Shown piece after piece: positions 25,224 to 34,125 of a stretch of DNA of 64,000 nucleotides. Source of the stretch: Jeotgalicoccus sp036782755 (GTDB taxonomy: Bacteria; Bacillota; Bacilli; Staphylococcales; Salinicoccaceae); assembly GCA_036782755.1 (NCBI GenBank), contig DAIPYL010000003.1, positions 13,911 through 77,910 on the forward strand. The letters are read 5' to 3'. A model generated the notes under the pieces. The model worked only from the letters and a program-made list of their open reading frames with translations. It did not search any database and was not told the DNA's origin. The position numbers and the translations under genes were made by a program. Within the stretch, counting starts at the first letter, position 1. The number at the start of each line of letters is the position of its first letter.

Positions 25224-26054
25224 TTATTTCTTGCGTCCTCTTACTATGAACTTAGTTGAACGGTTTTTACCTCTACGAGTTTTCTTACCAAGAGTTGGTT
25301 TGCCCCAAGGTGAAACTGGAGATGGCATACCGATTGGTGCTTTACCTTCACCACCACCGTGCGGGTGATCGTTAGGGTTCATTACAGAACCACGTACAGT
25401 AGGTCGTTTACCTTTCCATCTAGAACGTCCGGCTTTACCAATGTTGATAAGTTCGTGCTGCTCGTTACCAACCTGACCGATAGTCGCTCTGCATGTCAGA
25501 AGAACCATACGTACTTCACCAGAAGCTAATCTTACTAGTGCGTATTTACCTTCTTTACCTAATAACTGTGCGCTTGTACCTGCTGAACGTGACATTTGTC
25601 CGCCGGCACCTGGTTTTAATTCGATGTTGTGGATTGTCGTACCAACCGGAATATCGCCTAATGCTAGTGCGTTACCCATTTTGATATCTGCTTCAGGTCC
25701 ACTCATGATTACTGTTCCAACTGTCATGCCTTTAGGTGCTAAGATATATTTCTTCTCACCATCTGCATATGATACTAACGCGATGTTAGCTGAACGGTTT
25801 GGATCGTATTCAATAGTTTTAACTGTTGCAGGAATTCCATCTTTATTACGTTTGAAGTCAATAATTCTGTATTGACGTTTGTGTCCACCTGCTTGGTGAC
25901 GTACAGTGATTTTACCCTGGTTGTTACGTCCCGCTTTTTTCGGCAGCGGCGCCAGTAATGAACGTTCCGGAGTTGTTGAAGTGATTTCAGCAAAATCCGA
26001 ACCAGTCATATTACGGCGACCATTCGTGGTAGGCTTATATTTCTTAATTGCCAT
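25224..26054 (-). CDS. rplB: 50S ribosomal protein L2
   Basis: This 276-residue protein, essential for peptidyl transferase assembly, has the central GTTIHNIELKPGAGGQMSRSAG and the C-terminal MNPNDHPHGGGEGKAPIG with the conserved His at the active-site edge. It lies between rplW and rpsS. The length and ends are normal. Confidence 0.98.
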   Translation of the reverse strand: MAIKKYKPTTNGRRNMTGSDFAEITSTTPERSLLAPLPKKAGRNNQGKITVRHQAGGHKRQYRIIDFKRNKDGIPATVKTIEYDPNRSANIALVSYADGEKKYILAPKGMTVGTVIMSGPEADIKMGNALALGDIPVGTTIHNIELKPGAGGQMSRSAGTSAQLLGKEGKYALVRLASGEVRMVLLTCRATIGQVGNEQHELINIGKAGRSRWKGKRPTVRGSVMNPNDHPHGGGEGKAPIGMPSPVSPWGKPTLGKKTRRGKNRSTKFIVRGRKK

Positions 26055-26089
26055 CCTCGTTATACCTCCTTATTGGTATCTGTTTATAA

Positions 26090-26362
26090 TTAGAAGATTT
26101 CGATTGAACCTTCTTTAAGTTTTACAATCGCTTTTCTTCTTCTGTTTGTATAGCCTTCATAACGACCCATGCGTTTTTTCTTAGGCTTAACGTTCATAAT
26201 GTTTACTTTGTCTACTTTAACGTCGAAGATTTCTTCAACTGCGTGTTTGACTTGAGTTTTGTTCGCTCTCACATCTACATCAAATGTGTATTTGTCTTCT
26301 GACATTAAGTCAGCAGAACGCTCAGTGATTACTGGGCGCTTGATAATGTCGCGTGCATCCAT
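26090..26362 (-). CDS. rplW: 50S ribosomal protein L23
   Basis: This 90-residue protein begins MDARDIIKRPVITERSADLM. L23 sits at the tunnel exit and is the docking point for trigger factor and SRP. It overlaps the rplD stop by one base, suggesting coupled translation. Confidence 0.98.
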   Translation of the reverse strand: MDARDIIKRPVITERSADLMSEDKYTFDVDVRANKTQVKHAVEEIFDVKVDKVNIMNVKPKKKRMGRYEGYTNRRRKAIVKLKEGSIEIF

Positions 26363-26982
26363 TATACAAGTACCTCCTCTGCTTTTTTGATTGCTCCCTC
26401 AGTGAAGATCACATGGTTAGCAGAAAGGATATCTAGTACGTTAAGACCGGCTGGAGTTAACACTGTAACACCTGGGATGTTACGAGCTGATTTCTCAACA
26501 ACTTCGTCTTTATTTTCAAGTACAAGAAGTACTTTCTTAGCTGCACCAAGATTTCCAAGTACTGTTAAGAACTCTTTAGTTTTTGGCGCTTCCATTTCAA
26601 GGTGGTCAATCACTTGTAGTGCTTCTTCATTTACTTTCGCTGAAAGTGCTGAACGAAGCGCTAACTTTCTCATTTTCTTAGGCATTGAGAAGCCGTAAGA
26701 TCTTTGAGTCGGTCCGAATACTACGCCGCCTCCACGGAATTGCGGTGCACGGATTGTACCCTGACGAGCATTACCTGTACCTTTTTGTTTGAACGGTTTT
26801 CTTCCGCCGCCGCGTACTGCTGAACGGTTTTTCACTGCGTGGTTCCCTTGACGAAGAGACGCGCGCTGTAATTGAACTGCTTCAAATAGTACGTGCTGGT
26901 TCGGTTCGATTCCGAAAATGTTCTGGTTTAATTCGATAGAACTTACTTTAGTTCCTTCTTTTGATAAAACATCGATTGCCAT
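26362..26982 (-). CDS. rplD: 50S ribosomal protein L4
   Basis: This 206-residue protein has the extended loop KPFKQKGTGNARQGTIRAPQ and FGPTQRSYGFSMPKKM that reaches the exit tunnel. In E. coli L4 also represses the S10 operon through its leader; a structured leader is present upstream of rpsJ here, but the link is not shown. It lies between rplC and rplW. Confidence 0.98.
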   Translation of the reverse strand: MAIDVLSKEGTKVSSIELNQNIFGIEPNQHVLFEAVQLQRASLRQGNHAVKNRSAVRGGGRKPFKQKGTGNARQGTIRAPQFRGGGVVFGPTQRSYGFSMPKKMRKLALRSALSAKVNEEALQVIDHLEMEAPKTKEFLTVLGNLGAAKKVLLVLENKDEVVEKSARNIPGVTVLTPAGLNVLDILSANHVIFTEGAIKKAEEVLV

Positions 26983-27003
26983 GTGTTTATCCTCCCTTCC
27001 TTA

Positions 27004-27666
27004 TTACTTGTTACCTTTTTTAATTGATGTTGAAATTTTTACAAAACCTTTTTTAGGTCCTGGTACGTTGCCTTTAATAAGAACAACATTTTTCTCTGCG
27101 TCTACACGTACGATTTCTAAGTTCTGCATAGTAATCGTTTTGCCACCCATTTGTCCAGGTAATTTTTTACCTTTGAAAACTCGTGACGGGCTCGCTGCCA
27201 TAGCCATGGCACCTGAACCTCTGTGGTAACGTGAACCGTGAGTCATTGGTCCGCGGCTGAAATTGTGACGCTTGATTGAACCCTGGAAACCTTTACCTTT
27301 TGAAGTTCCAGTTACGTCTACAAAATCTCCTGCAGCGAATGTATCTACAGTGACTTCTTGACCTACGTCAAATTCCTCTGCGTTAACATTTCTGAATTCG
27401 CGTATGAAGCGCTTAGGAGCAGCACCAGATGCTTTAGCATGGCCTGCCTCTGCTTTGTTGGCATATTTGTTGCTTCTGCCTTTTGCGTTATAATCGCGCT
27501 TGTCATCAAATCCGATTTGAATCGCGTTATATCCGTCTGTTTCTTCTGTTTTCTTTTGAACTACTACGTTTCCTGCAGCTTCAACTACTGTTACAGGGAT
27601 TAATTCTCCGTTTTCACCGAAAACTTGAGTCATCCCAATTTTTCTGCCTAAGATTCCTTTGGTCAT
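27004..27666 (-). CDS. rplC: 50S ribosomal protein L3
   Basis: From Met at 27666 (MTKGILGRKIGMTQVFGENG) it is 220 residues. The GTG four codons upstream lies inside the GGAGGTG Shine-Dalgarno and is rejected. The internal GPMTHGSRYHRGSGAMAMAA loop reaches the peptidyl transferase centre. It lies between rpsJ and rplD. Confidence 0.98.
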   Translation of the reverse strand: MTKGILGRKIGMTQVFGENGELIPVTVVEAAGNVVVQKKTEETDGYNAIQIGFDDKRDYNAKGRSNKYANKAEAGHAKASGAAPKRFIREFRNVNAEEFDVGQEVTVDTFAAGDFVDVTGTSKGKGFQGSIKRHNFSRGPMTHGSRYHRGSGAMAMAASPSRVFKGKKLPGQMGGKTITMQNLEIVRVDAEKNVVLIKGNVPGPKKGFVKISTSIKKGNK

Positions 27667-27688
27667 CGAAAGTCGCACCTCCTATAAT

Positions 27689-27997
27689 TTATAACTTGAT
27701 TTCGATGTCTACGCCTGATGGTAAGTTTAAGCCCATTAGAGCGTCAACTGTTTTAGGTGTAGGGTTTAAAATGTCGATAAGACGTTTGTGTGTACGCTGT
27801 TCAAACTGTTCACGTGAATCTTTGTATTTGTGCACCGCACGAATAACTGTGTAAATAGTTTTCTCAGTCGGTAACGGAATCGGTCCTGATACATCTGCAC
27901 CTGAACGTTTTGCCGTCTCAACGATTTTTTCTGCTGATTGATCCAGCACTCTGTGATCGTATGCTTTTAAGCGAATACGGATTTTTTGCTTTGCCAT
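27689..27997 (-). CDS. rpsJ: 30S ribosomal protein S10 (NusE)
   Basis: This 102-residue protein has MAKQKIRIRLKAYDHRVLDQ and GPIPLPTEKTIYTVIRAVHK. Besides its ribosomal role S10 couples RNA polymerase to the ribosome through NusG and forms NusE-NusB. It is the first gene of the S10-spc-alpha superoperon, preceded by a leader of about 185 bases and a near-consensus promoter. Confidence 0.98.
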   Translation of the reverse strand: MAKQKIRIRLKAYDHRVLDQSAEKIVETAKRSGADVSGPIPLPTEKTIYTVIRAVHKYKDSREQFEQRTHKRLIDILNPTPKTVDALMGLNLPSGVDIEIKL

Positions 27998-28183
27998 TAT
28001 TTATACCTCCTTATGGTCGTCATCCTATTAATGGTAGACTATCTCAGCGAAAATTTTCTTGTCACATCTGCCATGGCAATGCGGCCGGGTGTGTCAGTAA
28101 CCTCTCGCGTCATCGATGTGTGATGTGCATAGGAACAGCACTTCACGTATACAGGACACAACTGTGCCCGCTTAAGTCCAACG
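27998..28183 (-). promoter_or_regulatory. Structured 5' leader of the S10 operon
   Basis: About 185 bases separate the predicted start of transcription from rpsJ, and I find no ORF in it. On the minus strand it holds a GGCACA/TGTGTC hairpin, CACATC segments that can pair with GATGTG near 28063-28068, and the self-complementary TGCCATGGCA. It may regulate ribosomal protein synthesis, but I could not match it to a named leader family. Confidence 0.5.
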
Positions 28184-28189
28184 TTAGAT

Positions 28190-28218
28190 ATGATACAGTA
28201 AAAGAGTGAGGAAATCAA
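28190..28218 (-). promoter_or_regulatory. Sigma-A promoter of the S10 operon
   Basis: On the minus strand TTGATT, 17 bases, TATCAT. The -35 lies inside the terminator hairpin of the upstream pbuG gene. Confidence 0.75.
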
Positions 28219-28250
28219 TAGATATCTAAAGATTTCTTCACTCTTTTTTA
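28199..28250. terminator. Terminator between pbuG and the S10 promoter
   Basis: AAAGAGTGAGGAAATC and GATTTCTTCACTCTTT pair with one mismatch around 14 bases, with T-runs on both sides. It would stop minus-strand transcripts from pbuG, insulating the S10 promoter. Confidence 0.85.
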
Positions 28251-28291
28251 AATTTCTTTCCTTTTCTTCTATATATACATAACGCTGAATA

Positions 28292-29623
28292 TTAATTAAT
28301 GAAAATGAAGTATAAAATGAACACTATGAATAGTCCATACATTATAGGATTAACTTCTTTTCTTCTGCCTGCCATAATCATCGTAATCGGATAGAAAATA
28401 AATCCGACAGCGATACCTGTTGCGATACTGTACGTGAGCGGCATCATAAATACCGTCAGAAATGCAGGTACTGCAACTTCAAATCTGCCCCAGCTGATTT
28501 TCGATAAGTTGGATGCCATTAAAATCCCTACTATTATAAGCGCAGGTGCCGTGACTTCCGATGTAAATGTAACTATCAGCGGCGAGAAGAATATCGCAGC
28601 TAAGAATAACACACCTGTGACGACTGATGCAAATCCGCTTCTTGCCCCTGCTGCTACACCTGCAGTGGACTCTACATACGAAGTTGTCGTAGATGTACCG
28701 AAGATTGCTCCTGTAATCGTTGCAAATGCATCTGCAAGCAGTGCTTTGCTGGCGCGGGGAAGCTTGTTGTCTTTAATAAGATTGGCCTGTGACGCCACCC
28801 CTACGAGTGTTCCTGCAGTATCGAAAAAGTCTACAAACAGAAATGTCAGTACGACAATCAGGAACTGCACATTAAATATCGTATCAAAATCTGTCAGTCC
28901 TTCGAATGCTGCTCCGAATGTTGGTGCAACGCTCGGTACCGAACCGACAATTGCCGACGGCATTGGCACGATACCTGTCACAATACCAAGCAGCGCTGTA
29001 GCGATCATACCGATAAAGATTGCTGCCGGGACTTTTTTAGTCATTAATATTACTGTAATGACAAGCCCTGCAAAAGTAAGCAGTACGCCGCCGCTCTGGA
29101 CATTGCCGAGACTGATTAATGTCGCGTCATCTCCTGCGATAATACCTGAAGATTGAAGTCCAACGAATGTAATGAAGAAACCGATTCCGGCGCTGACTGC
29201 CATTTTCATCTCCATAGGTATGGCGTTAATTATGTATTCACGGAGTCCTGTCAGTGTCAGAAGTACGAATATTACTCCTGAGAACAGTACGCCTGTCAGT
29301 GCAGTCTGCCATGGAATCCCCATAGTCAGCACTACTGTAAATGCGAAAAATGCGTTCAGTCCCATACCCGGCGCAAGTGCAATCGGATACTTCGCGATAA
29401 TCCCCATAAACAGACAGCCGACAAATGCAGCCAGACACGTCGCGACGAAAACAGCATTGATATCCATCTTCATCTCATCGGGAACACCCTCTATTCCCTG
29501 CAGTGATAAAATCGAAGGGTTAACTGCGAGAATGTAAGCCATCGACAGGAATGTCGTCAGACCGCCGATAATTTCTTTCTTAAAATTAGTGTCAAGTTCA
29601 TCGAATCCAAAAAACTTTTTCAT
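28292..29623 (-). CDS. pbuG: Guanine/hypoxanthine permease (AzgA-type NCS2)
   Basis: This protein of about 443 residues has 12-14 membrane helices. The start MKKFFGFDELDTNFKKEIIGGLTTF is characteristic of the PbuG/PbuO group, as are NPSILS, GLNAFFAFTVV and the TAGTLVGVASQANL segment. It imports purine bases for salvage. Met at 29623 is preferred over the codons upstream because GGAG lies 6 bases before it. The YczE-like gene ends 23 bases upstream on the same strand. GuaC, which helps interconvert purines, is elsewhere in the window (55266). Confidence 0.88.
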   Translation of the reverse strand: MKKFFGFDELDTNFKKEIIGGLTTFLSMAYILAVNPSILSLQGIEGVPDEMKMDINAVFVATCLAAFVGCLFMGIIAKYPIALAPGMGLNAFFAFTVVLTMGIPWQTALTGVLFSGVIFVLLTLTGLREYIINAIPMEMKMAVSAGIGFFITFVGLQSSGIIAGDDATLISLGNVQSGGVLLTFAGLVITVILMTKKVPAAIFIGMIATALLGIVTGIVPMPSAIVGSVPSVAPTFGAAFEGLTDFDTIFNVQFLIVVLTFLFVDFFDTAGTLVGVASQANLIKDNKLPRASKALLADAFATITGAIFGTSTTTSYVESTAGVAAGARSGFASVVTGVLFLAAIFFSPLIVTFTSEVTAPALIIVGILMASNLSKISWGRFEVAVPAFLTVFMMPLTYSIATGIAVGFIFYPITMIMAGRRKEVNPIMYGLFIVFILYFIFIN

Positions 29624-29646
29624 AACTAGCTCCAATCAGATTATGA

Positions 29647-30285
29647 TTATTTAAATTGTATGATTTTAGGATCATCGTAGCCTATAAAGCGAATGAGTAT
29701 TTCTCTCGTATAAGGAAAGAACATTTCTATTATCCTGCCGTAAAACAGCACGATTAATATTGTACCGATAAAGACGGGCCCGCCGAGGATAACCCCGAAT
29801 ACCGTAACTATGAGTTCCATTAAAAACCGCGCTCTCGCCATTCTTAAATTGAACTTAACAACCAGAACCATCATTAAAGAATCTCTCGGACCCGCGCCGA
29901 GGTTCGGTGTCATATAAAATGCCGAGCCGAATGCTGCGATGAACACACCGCCTGTAAAGTAGACGGCTTGTACAGGCCAGCTTGAAGCATCAGGGAGTAT
30001 CCAGACAAAAAAGTCGATAAATGCACCGATGGTTAAGAGGTTGACGTACACTCCACCTTTAGGCAGCGCTTTGACCATCAGCGAAGTGGCTATCACAATG
30101 CCGATTCCTATGATAACCGCCCAGCTTCCGAATGTTAGTCCGACTGACTGCCATAAACCGAAATGCAGTACATCCCATGGCGAAAGCCCCATAACGAAGC
30201 CCTTGACCTGCATCGCAACACCGATTGATAATATGATTAAACCGACAAAGTAAAACAGGCAGCGTTTGACAAAGCTACGCGACAC
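29647..30285 (-). CDS. YczE/YitT-type integral membrane protein
   Basis: This 212-residue protein has five predicted helices. The pattern GVAMQVKGFVMGLSPWDVLHFGL, then YMTPNLGAGPRDSLMM, places it in the YczE group, which includes a Bacillus protein linked to peptide antibiotic production through an unknown mechanism. The start is GTG with AGGAG 7 bases upstream. It is read into pbuG and probably co-transcribed, which would suggest a transport or envelope role. The function is not established. Confidence 0.8.
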   Translation of the reverse strand: MSRSFVKRCLFYFVGLIILSIGVAMQVKGFVMGLSPWDVLHFGLWQSVGLTFGSWAVIIGIGIVIATSLMVKALPKGGVYVNLLTIGAFIDFFVWILPDASSWPVQAVYFTGGVFIAAFGSAFYMTPNLGAGPRDSLMMVLVVKFNLRMARARFLMELIVTVFGVILGGPVFIGTILIVLFYGRIIEMFFPYTREILIRFIGYDDPKIIQFK

Positions 30286-30440
30286 ACTATCACTCCTATA
30301 TAATCAGTATAAAGCTTTACCAGTTGGTTTTAATCTCAAATACAAGTATATTATACACCTATTTTCATATAAATCTATGCTAAATCCGTACATTTCCTTT
30401 TTTTTAGTCTTTATCGTTTGTCTAAAAATTTTGTTTTCTC

Positions 30441-30468
30441 TTCACAATTAAAACAGCTCATTTATGAT
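30441..30468 (+). promoter_or_regulatory. Possible promoter of the SE1832-MFS operon
   Basis: TTCACA, 16 bases, TATGAT, about 30 bases before the small ORF. It is a moderate match only. Confidence 0.4.
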
Positions 30469-30500
30469 ATGATATTAGTTAAGTTTAGGTGGTGGTAAAA

Positions 30501-30668
30501 ATGGATTTGGAAAGCAAATTACAAGAACTTAAATACGAATATGTACATCTTCAGGGTGATTTGGAAAAAATCGAGTCCACCGGTCATCCAACATCAAAAA
30601 TGACCGACAGGCTTCACGAGCTTGAACAGCAGATTAAAGAAGTACGCCAGGAACTAAAAAATAAGTAA
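30501..30668 (+). CDS. SE1832 family small coiled-coil protein
   Basis: This 55-residue, charged helical protein (MDLESKLQELKYEYVHLQGD, later KMTDRLHELEQQIKEVRQEL) closely resembles the SE1832 family of staphylococci. Heptad spacing of Leu/Ile suggests a coiled coil or two-helix hairpin. No function is known. The ATG has AGGTGGTGG upstream. It ends 18 bases before the MFS exporter, so it is probably the first gene of that operon. Confidence 0.85.
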   Translation: MDLESKLQELKYEYVHLQGDLEKIESTGHPTSKMTDRLHELEQQIKEVRQELKNK

Positions 30669-30686
30669 TTTCAGGACGTGTATATA

Positions 30687-31841
30687 ATGAAACGAATGAT
30701 TACCCTGATTATGATCATTCAATTTTTAATCTATTTCGGGTTCAGTATGATTATTCCGGTCATTCCCGAGCTCGTTAATCAGCTCGGCGTCAATACGATA
30801 CATATGGGACTGCTGCTTGCAGTGTATTCACTCGCAAGCTTTCTGTCAGCGCCATTCTTCGGACGGCTGTCAGATAAAATCGGCAGGCGTCCGCTCCTCC
30901 TTGGGGGACTCGCTGTCTTTGCATTCAGCTTTTTAATATTCGGGCTGTTTATCGATAACCTGACTGTATTGTATATAAGCAGAGTTATCGGCGGTGCCGC
31001 TTCAGGTGCCCTCTATACTGCAACGACAAGTATGGTTGCGGATATTACAACACGTGAAGAGCGTACGAAGTATATGGGGCTGGTCGGCATGTGTGTTGGT
31101 CTCGGCTTTATTTTCGGCCCGGGTGTCGGAGGAATACTCGCAGGCATCTCACTCAGCTTCGCCTACTATATGACGACAATCGTTATTACCGGCGCATTCA
31201 TCTTCAGCTTTCTTAAAGTTCGGGAAACATACAGCCAAAATACACAGCAGACGCCGAAAAAGGTTATACTCGCTGCCGATTACTTTACGCAGCCTATCGG
31301 TATTCTGATGATCGGCACATTTTTTGTAATGTTTTTCATGAGCGGAATGGAAAGTACATTCCAGCTGCTCGGTCAGAATCGCATTAATATTACACCGACT
31401 GAAATGGGTGTACTGTTTTTTATCGGAGGAATATTTAACGCGCTGACCCAGGGTGTATATATAAGAAAGCTGAAAGACGGCCAGGAGAAGAAAGCAATGG
31501 TCATTGGTCAAATTATGGCAGTTATCGCATTTATTATGCTGCCGTTTATGACAAGTCTCGTCTACGCGGGGATCTGTATTGTTCTCCTGATGACAGGCAA
31601 CGCGCTGGCAAAAACTTTAATGACATCCCAGATTACAAAAGAAGCATCAGCCCATGATATGGGACGCGTTACTGCAACGACATATTCACTCGACAGCCTC
31701 GGGAGAATATGCGGACCGCTCGTATTTAACGCGCTGTTCTTGGTCTCTGCAGGACTGCCGTTTTACTTCGGTGCACTGATGACTGTGCTGTCGACACACT
31801 TTATTTTCCAATACTATAGAAAACGAGGGAGAGTCGCATGA
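30687..31841 (+). CDS. NorA-like MFS multidrug exporter (DHA1 family)
   Basis: This protein of about 384 residues has 12 predicted helices. Motif A GRLSDKIGRRPLL follows helix 2, and motif C GLGFIFGPGVGGIL in helix 5 marks a drug:proton antiporter. The likely role is efflux of hydrophobic or cationic drugs, but the substrate spectrum is unknown. Met at 30687 is chosen because AGGA lies 10 bases upstream; a GTG three codons earlier is too close. It overlaps the next gene by 4 bases. Confidence 0.85.
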   Translation: MKRMITLIMIIQFLIYFGFSMIIPVIPELVNQLGVNTIHMGLLLAVYSLASFLSAPFFGRLSDKIGRRPLLLGGLAVFAFSFLIFGLFIDNLTVLYISRVIGGAASGALYTATTSMVADITTREERTKYMGLVGMCVGLGFIFGPGVGGILAGISLSFAYYMTTIVITGAFIFSFLKVRETYSQNTQQTPKKVILAADYFTQPIGILMIGTFFVMFFMSGMESTFQLLGQNRINITPTEMGVLFFIGGIFNALTQGVYIRKLKDGQEKKAMVIGQIMAVIAFIMLPFMTSLVYAGICIVLLMTGNALAKTLMTSQITKEASAHDMGRVTATTYSLDSLGRICGPLVFNALFLVSAGLPFYFGALMTVLSTHFIFQYYRKRGRVA

Positions 31842-32155
31842 CATTATTAACACTCCTCATGCTTTTAATTTATATCGTTATCAGTGCTGCTACTGTTTTA
31901 AATATGCGGTCGCGCACTCTTGACGCTGCACGCTATATTTCCGGTGCTGCATTTTTACTGATGACGATTACGTTCAGTCTGTCACTGACAAGCCCGGATA
32001 TATTTATCGTGCTGGCACTTGCACTGTGCATCGTGCTGTCAGTTGAAATTACAGCTTTTAAAGAAGCTAAAGGCGACCGTGCAAACTTATTTTTAGTACA
32101 CGCATTTACGCTGACGATGACACTTGTGCTTATAATATTTCTGATTACGCTGTAA
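31838..32155 (+). CDS. Small four-helix membrane protein, unknown
   Basis: I do not recognise this 105-residue protein. It has about four predicted membrane helices (roughly residues 2-20, 30-48, 52-69 and 83-104) with a short charged loop KEAKGDRAN between the last two. It overlaps the MFS gene by 4 bases (ATGA), so its translation is coupled to the exporter, and it precedes another tiny membrane protein by 12 bases. It may assist the exporter, but this is only context. Confidence 0.7.
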   Translation: MTLLTLLMLLIYIVISAATVLNMRSRTLDAARYISGAAFLLMTITFSLSLTSPDIFIVLALALCIVLSVEITAFKEAKGDRANLFLVHAFTLTMTLVLIIFLITL

Positions 32156-32167
32156 GGAGATGCGGAT

Positions 32168-32443
32168 ATGAGACGTGTTATTTTAATATTGCTGATGTTA
32201 ATACAGATACTGTTTTTTATAAATTATACGATTAACGACGGCATTATCTTCTACAACATCTATATATGGTTCACTCTCGCAGCGCTGGCAATCATTACGG
32301 GAATCCGGGCATTCCGTTCGGAACCTCATTTAAATGAAAGCCGTAATATGCATTCTTATTTTTCACTCGCACTGATTATCGTCTCCTGTACGTCTGTGCT
32401 TTTCATATTGTATATCGCAATTATGCAGCCTTATTATTTATAA
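32168..32443 (+). CDS. Small three-helix membrane protein, unknown
   Basis: This 91-residue protein has three predicted helices (about residues 4-20, 30-46 and 65-86) and an RSEPHLNESRNMHS loop. AGGAGA precedes the ATG. I do not recognise the family. It closes the operon of the SE1832 protein, MFS exporter and small membrane proteins, and a terminator follows 7 bases after its stop. Confidence 0.7.
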   Translation: MRRVILILLMLIQILFFINYTINDGIIFYNIYIWFTLAALAIITGIRAFRSEPHLNESRNMHSYFSLALIIVSCTSVLFILYIAIMQPYYL

Positions 32444-32449
32444 GAATAC

Positions 32450-32480
32450 AAAAAACCATCCGATAGCCGGATGGTTTTTT
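32450..32480. terminator. Bidirectional terminator between the small membrane gene and femX
   Basis: CCATCCG and CGGATGG pair around ATAGC, flanked by A-run and T-run. It sits between convergent genes. Confidence 0.92.
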
Positions 32481-32487
32481 GCTGCTG

Positions 32488-33741
32488 TTATCTTCTTTTA
32501 ATTATTTTATTCAGCTGCATCTTGCTCTTCTGGAACAGTGGGAACATAACTTCCGCCATCGTATAAAGCGGACGGTTCGTCACGTAATCAAACTCGCCGA
32601 TTTTATCGGACACTTCTGTCCCCCATACTTTTTTAAACTGCCACAAACCGAAGTGCTCATCATCTTTATCCGGTTCTACCGACACTCCCCCGAAGTCATA
32701 TGACTCTGCACCGTGTTCACGTGCGTACTGCATCATGTGCCACTGCATGTGGTGGTTCGGCAGAAACTCCCTGAAATCGTTTGATGATGCACCGTAAAGG
32801 TAATATGATTTATGACCGGACTGCGCATACAATGCTCCTGATAAAAGTACACCGTCAGGATGAGAACTTTTAATCTCGTTCATGTTTTCAAGCTGCGCCT
32901 GTATTTTCGCCATACGGCTGTTTAAGTTGTCGAACTGATTCTGTTTTTTCTTTTCATCTTTAATTTTTTCCGCTTTACGGATATCTTTATTTACTTTTTC
33001 TATATCGTTCTCTAAAGATCTCACTGCTTCTCCCGGCATAAGTTTTACCATAAACAGTTCCATATGTCCTTCGGGGTTCAGGTTATCGTACAGCGATTCG
33101 AAATAAGTAATGTCTCTCGTCAGAAATCCGTCGCGTTTTCCCGTTTCTTTCATCAGCTTAACAAAATCAGACAGCTCTTCACGTCCCGCTTTGTATACTG
33201 TTGTACCAGCACGAAGGGAGTTGCGCACTTTCGTTCTGTTGTTCCGTTCAAAACTTTGGAGCAGTGCTTTATCGTCAACGCTGACATCTGTCACCATCGT
33301 CGTCCGCGGCTGAATCACATCTTTACTCATGCCGTCTGTCAGACCATGATGCTTAAACCCGAGCGACTTAAGATATTCGATTGTTTCCGCATTGCCTTCA
33401 GCAGGAATGTCCGGATCGATTTTAATCGTATACGACTTTTCATCCGCCGCTATTTTTTTTGCTTCTCCGAGCAGTGCTTTAACGACTTCCCTGTCTTCGT
33501 AATCGCAGACGAAGCCCCGTGATGCGTAGCACATTGTAAAGAATGTTTTCGGCACTTTTTTAAACAGCAGCAGTGCTGTTCCTTCTACTTTGCCGTCACG
33601 CCCGACAGCAATGCGTCTTGAGTACCATCCCGTCAGTTCTTTTGAACCTGCCCACGACGTCAGCTGCAGCAAATCCCCTGACGGATGCCGCATCACAAAT
33701 TCATCGTGCATTTTATCTGTAATATTCAGTAGTTCAACCAT
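32488..33741 (-). CDS. femX: Lipid II:glycine glycyltransferase FemX/FmhB
   Basis: This 417-residue protein of the Fem family adds the first glycine of the interpeptide bridge to lipid II, using glycyl-tRNA, at the cytoplasmic membrane face. Matches to staphylococcal FmhB run the whole length: HPSGDLLQLTSWAGSKELTGWYSRR, SRGFVCDY, IKIDPD, FERNNRTKVR, KSYYLYGASSNDFREFLPNHHMQW and YDFGGVSVEPDKDDEHFGLW. A coiled-coil helical arm (about residues 240-295) splits the second GNAT-like domain, as in other Fem proteins. It is usually essential. It lies convergent to the MFS operon. Confidence 0.93.
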   Translation of the reverse strand: MVELLNITDKMHDEFVMRHPSGDLLQLTSWAGSKELTGWYSRRIAVGRDGKVEGTALLLFKKVPKTFFTMCYASRGFVCDYEDREVVKALLGEAKKIAADEKSYTIKIDPDIPAEGNAETIEYLKSLGFKHHGLTDGMSKDVIQPRTTMVTDVSVDDKALLQSFERNNRTKVRNSLRAGTTVYKAGREELSDFVKLMKETGKRDGFLTRDITYFESLYDNLNPEGHMELFMVKLMPGEAVRSLENDIEKVNKDIRKAEKIKDEKKKQNQFDNLNSRMAKIQAQLENMNEIKSSHPDGVLLSGALYAQSGHKSYYLYGASSNDFREFLPNHHMQWHMMQYAREHGAESYDFGGVSVEPDKDDEHFGLWQFKKVWGTEVSDKIGEFDYVTNRPLYTMAEVMFPLFQKSKMQLNKIIKRR

Positions 33742-33806
33742 AGTTTCTCACCAATCATTTCTTTATTATTTCTGATATAATAAATTCCCAAAGGGAGCGT
33801 GCAAAA

Positions 33807-34055
33807 ATGAAACAGATTATTTTAATTTTATTTGCAGCATTTAACATCTACAACATTATAAATATTTCAACATCCTACCAGCATGATGAGCTGATTGCCC
33901 TGCTCAGCACAAGAATTATATTCATGGCGATTTCCATTATTCTGTCTGTATTGTTCCTGATTGCTGGTGCATCAAGGAGCACTAAGATTTTAGCAGCAGT
34001 GACAATTCTTACAGGCCTTGCCCACTTCATTGCCATCTTGTTAATTTACATTTAA
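33807..34055 (+). CDS. Small membrane protein, unknown
   Basis: This 82-residue hydrophobic protein has three predicted helices (about 2-20, 28-50 and 55-81) and a start with GGGAG upstream. I do not recognise the family. It stands alone, divergent from femX and 70 bases before nadR, and has no clear terminator. It could be a short membrane protein of the staphylococcal group; no function is proposed. Confidence 0.6.
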   Translation: MKQIILILFAAFNIYNIINISTSYQHDELIALLSTRIIFMAISIILSVLFLIAGASRSTKILAAVTILTGLAHFIAILLIYI

Positions 34056-34125
34056 TTTCTACAATATTGTAGCATATTTCTTTAGACAGTTCTTTTTAAA
34101 TCATCTGTGTCGGGAGTAGATAAGT

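Noticed and set aside
28434..29156. 240-codon plus-strand ORF opposite pbuG
   Set aside because: It is a mirror frame of the pbuG coding strand, with a low-complexity Ser/Thr/Pro/Ala-rich translation, no Shine-Dalgarno and no family resemblance.
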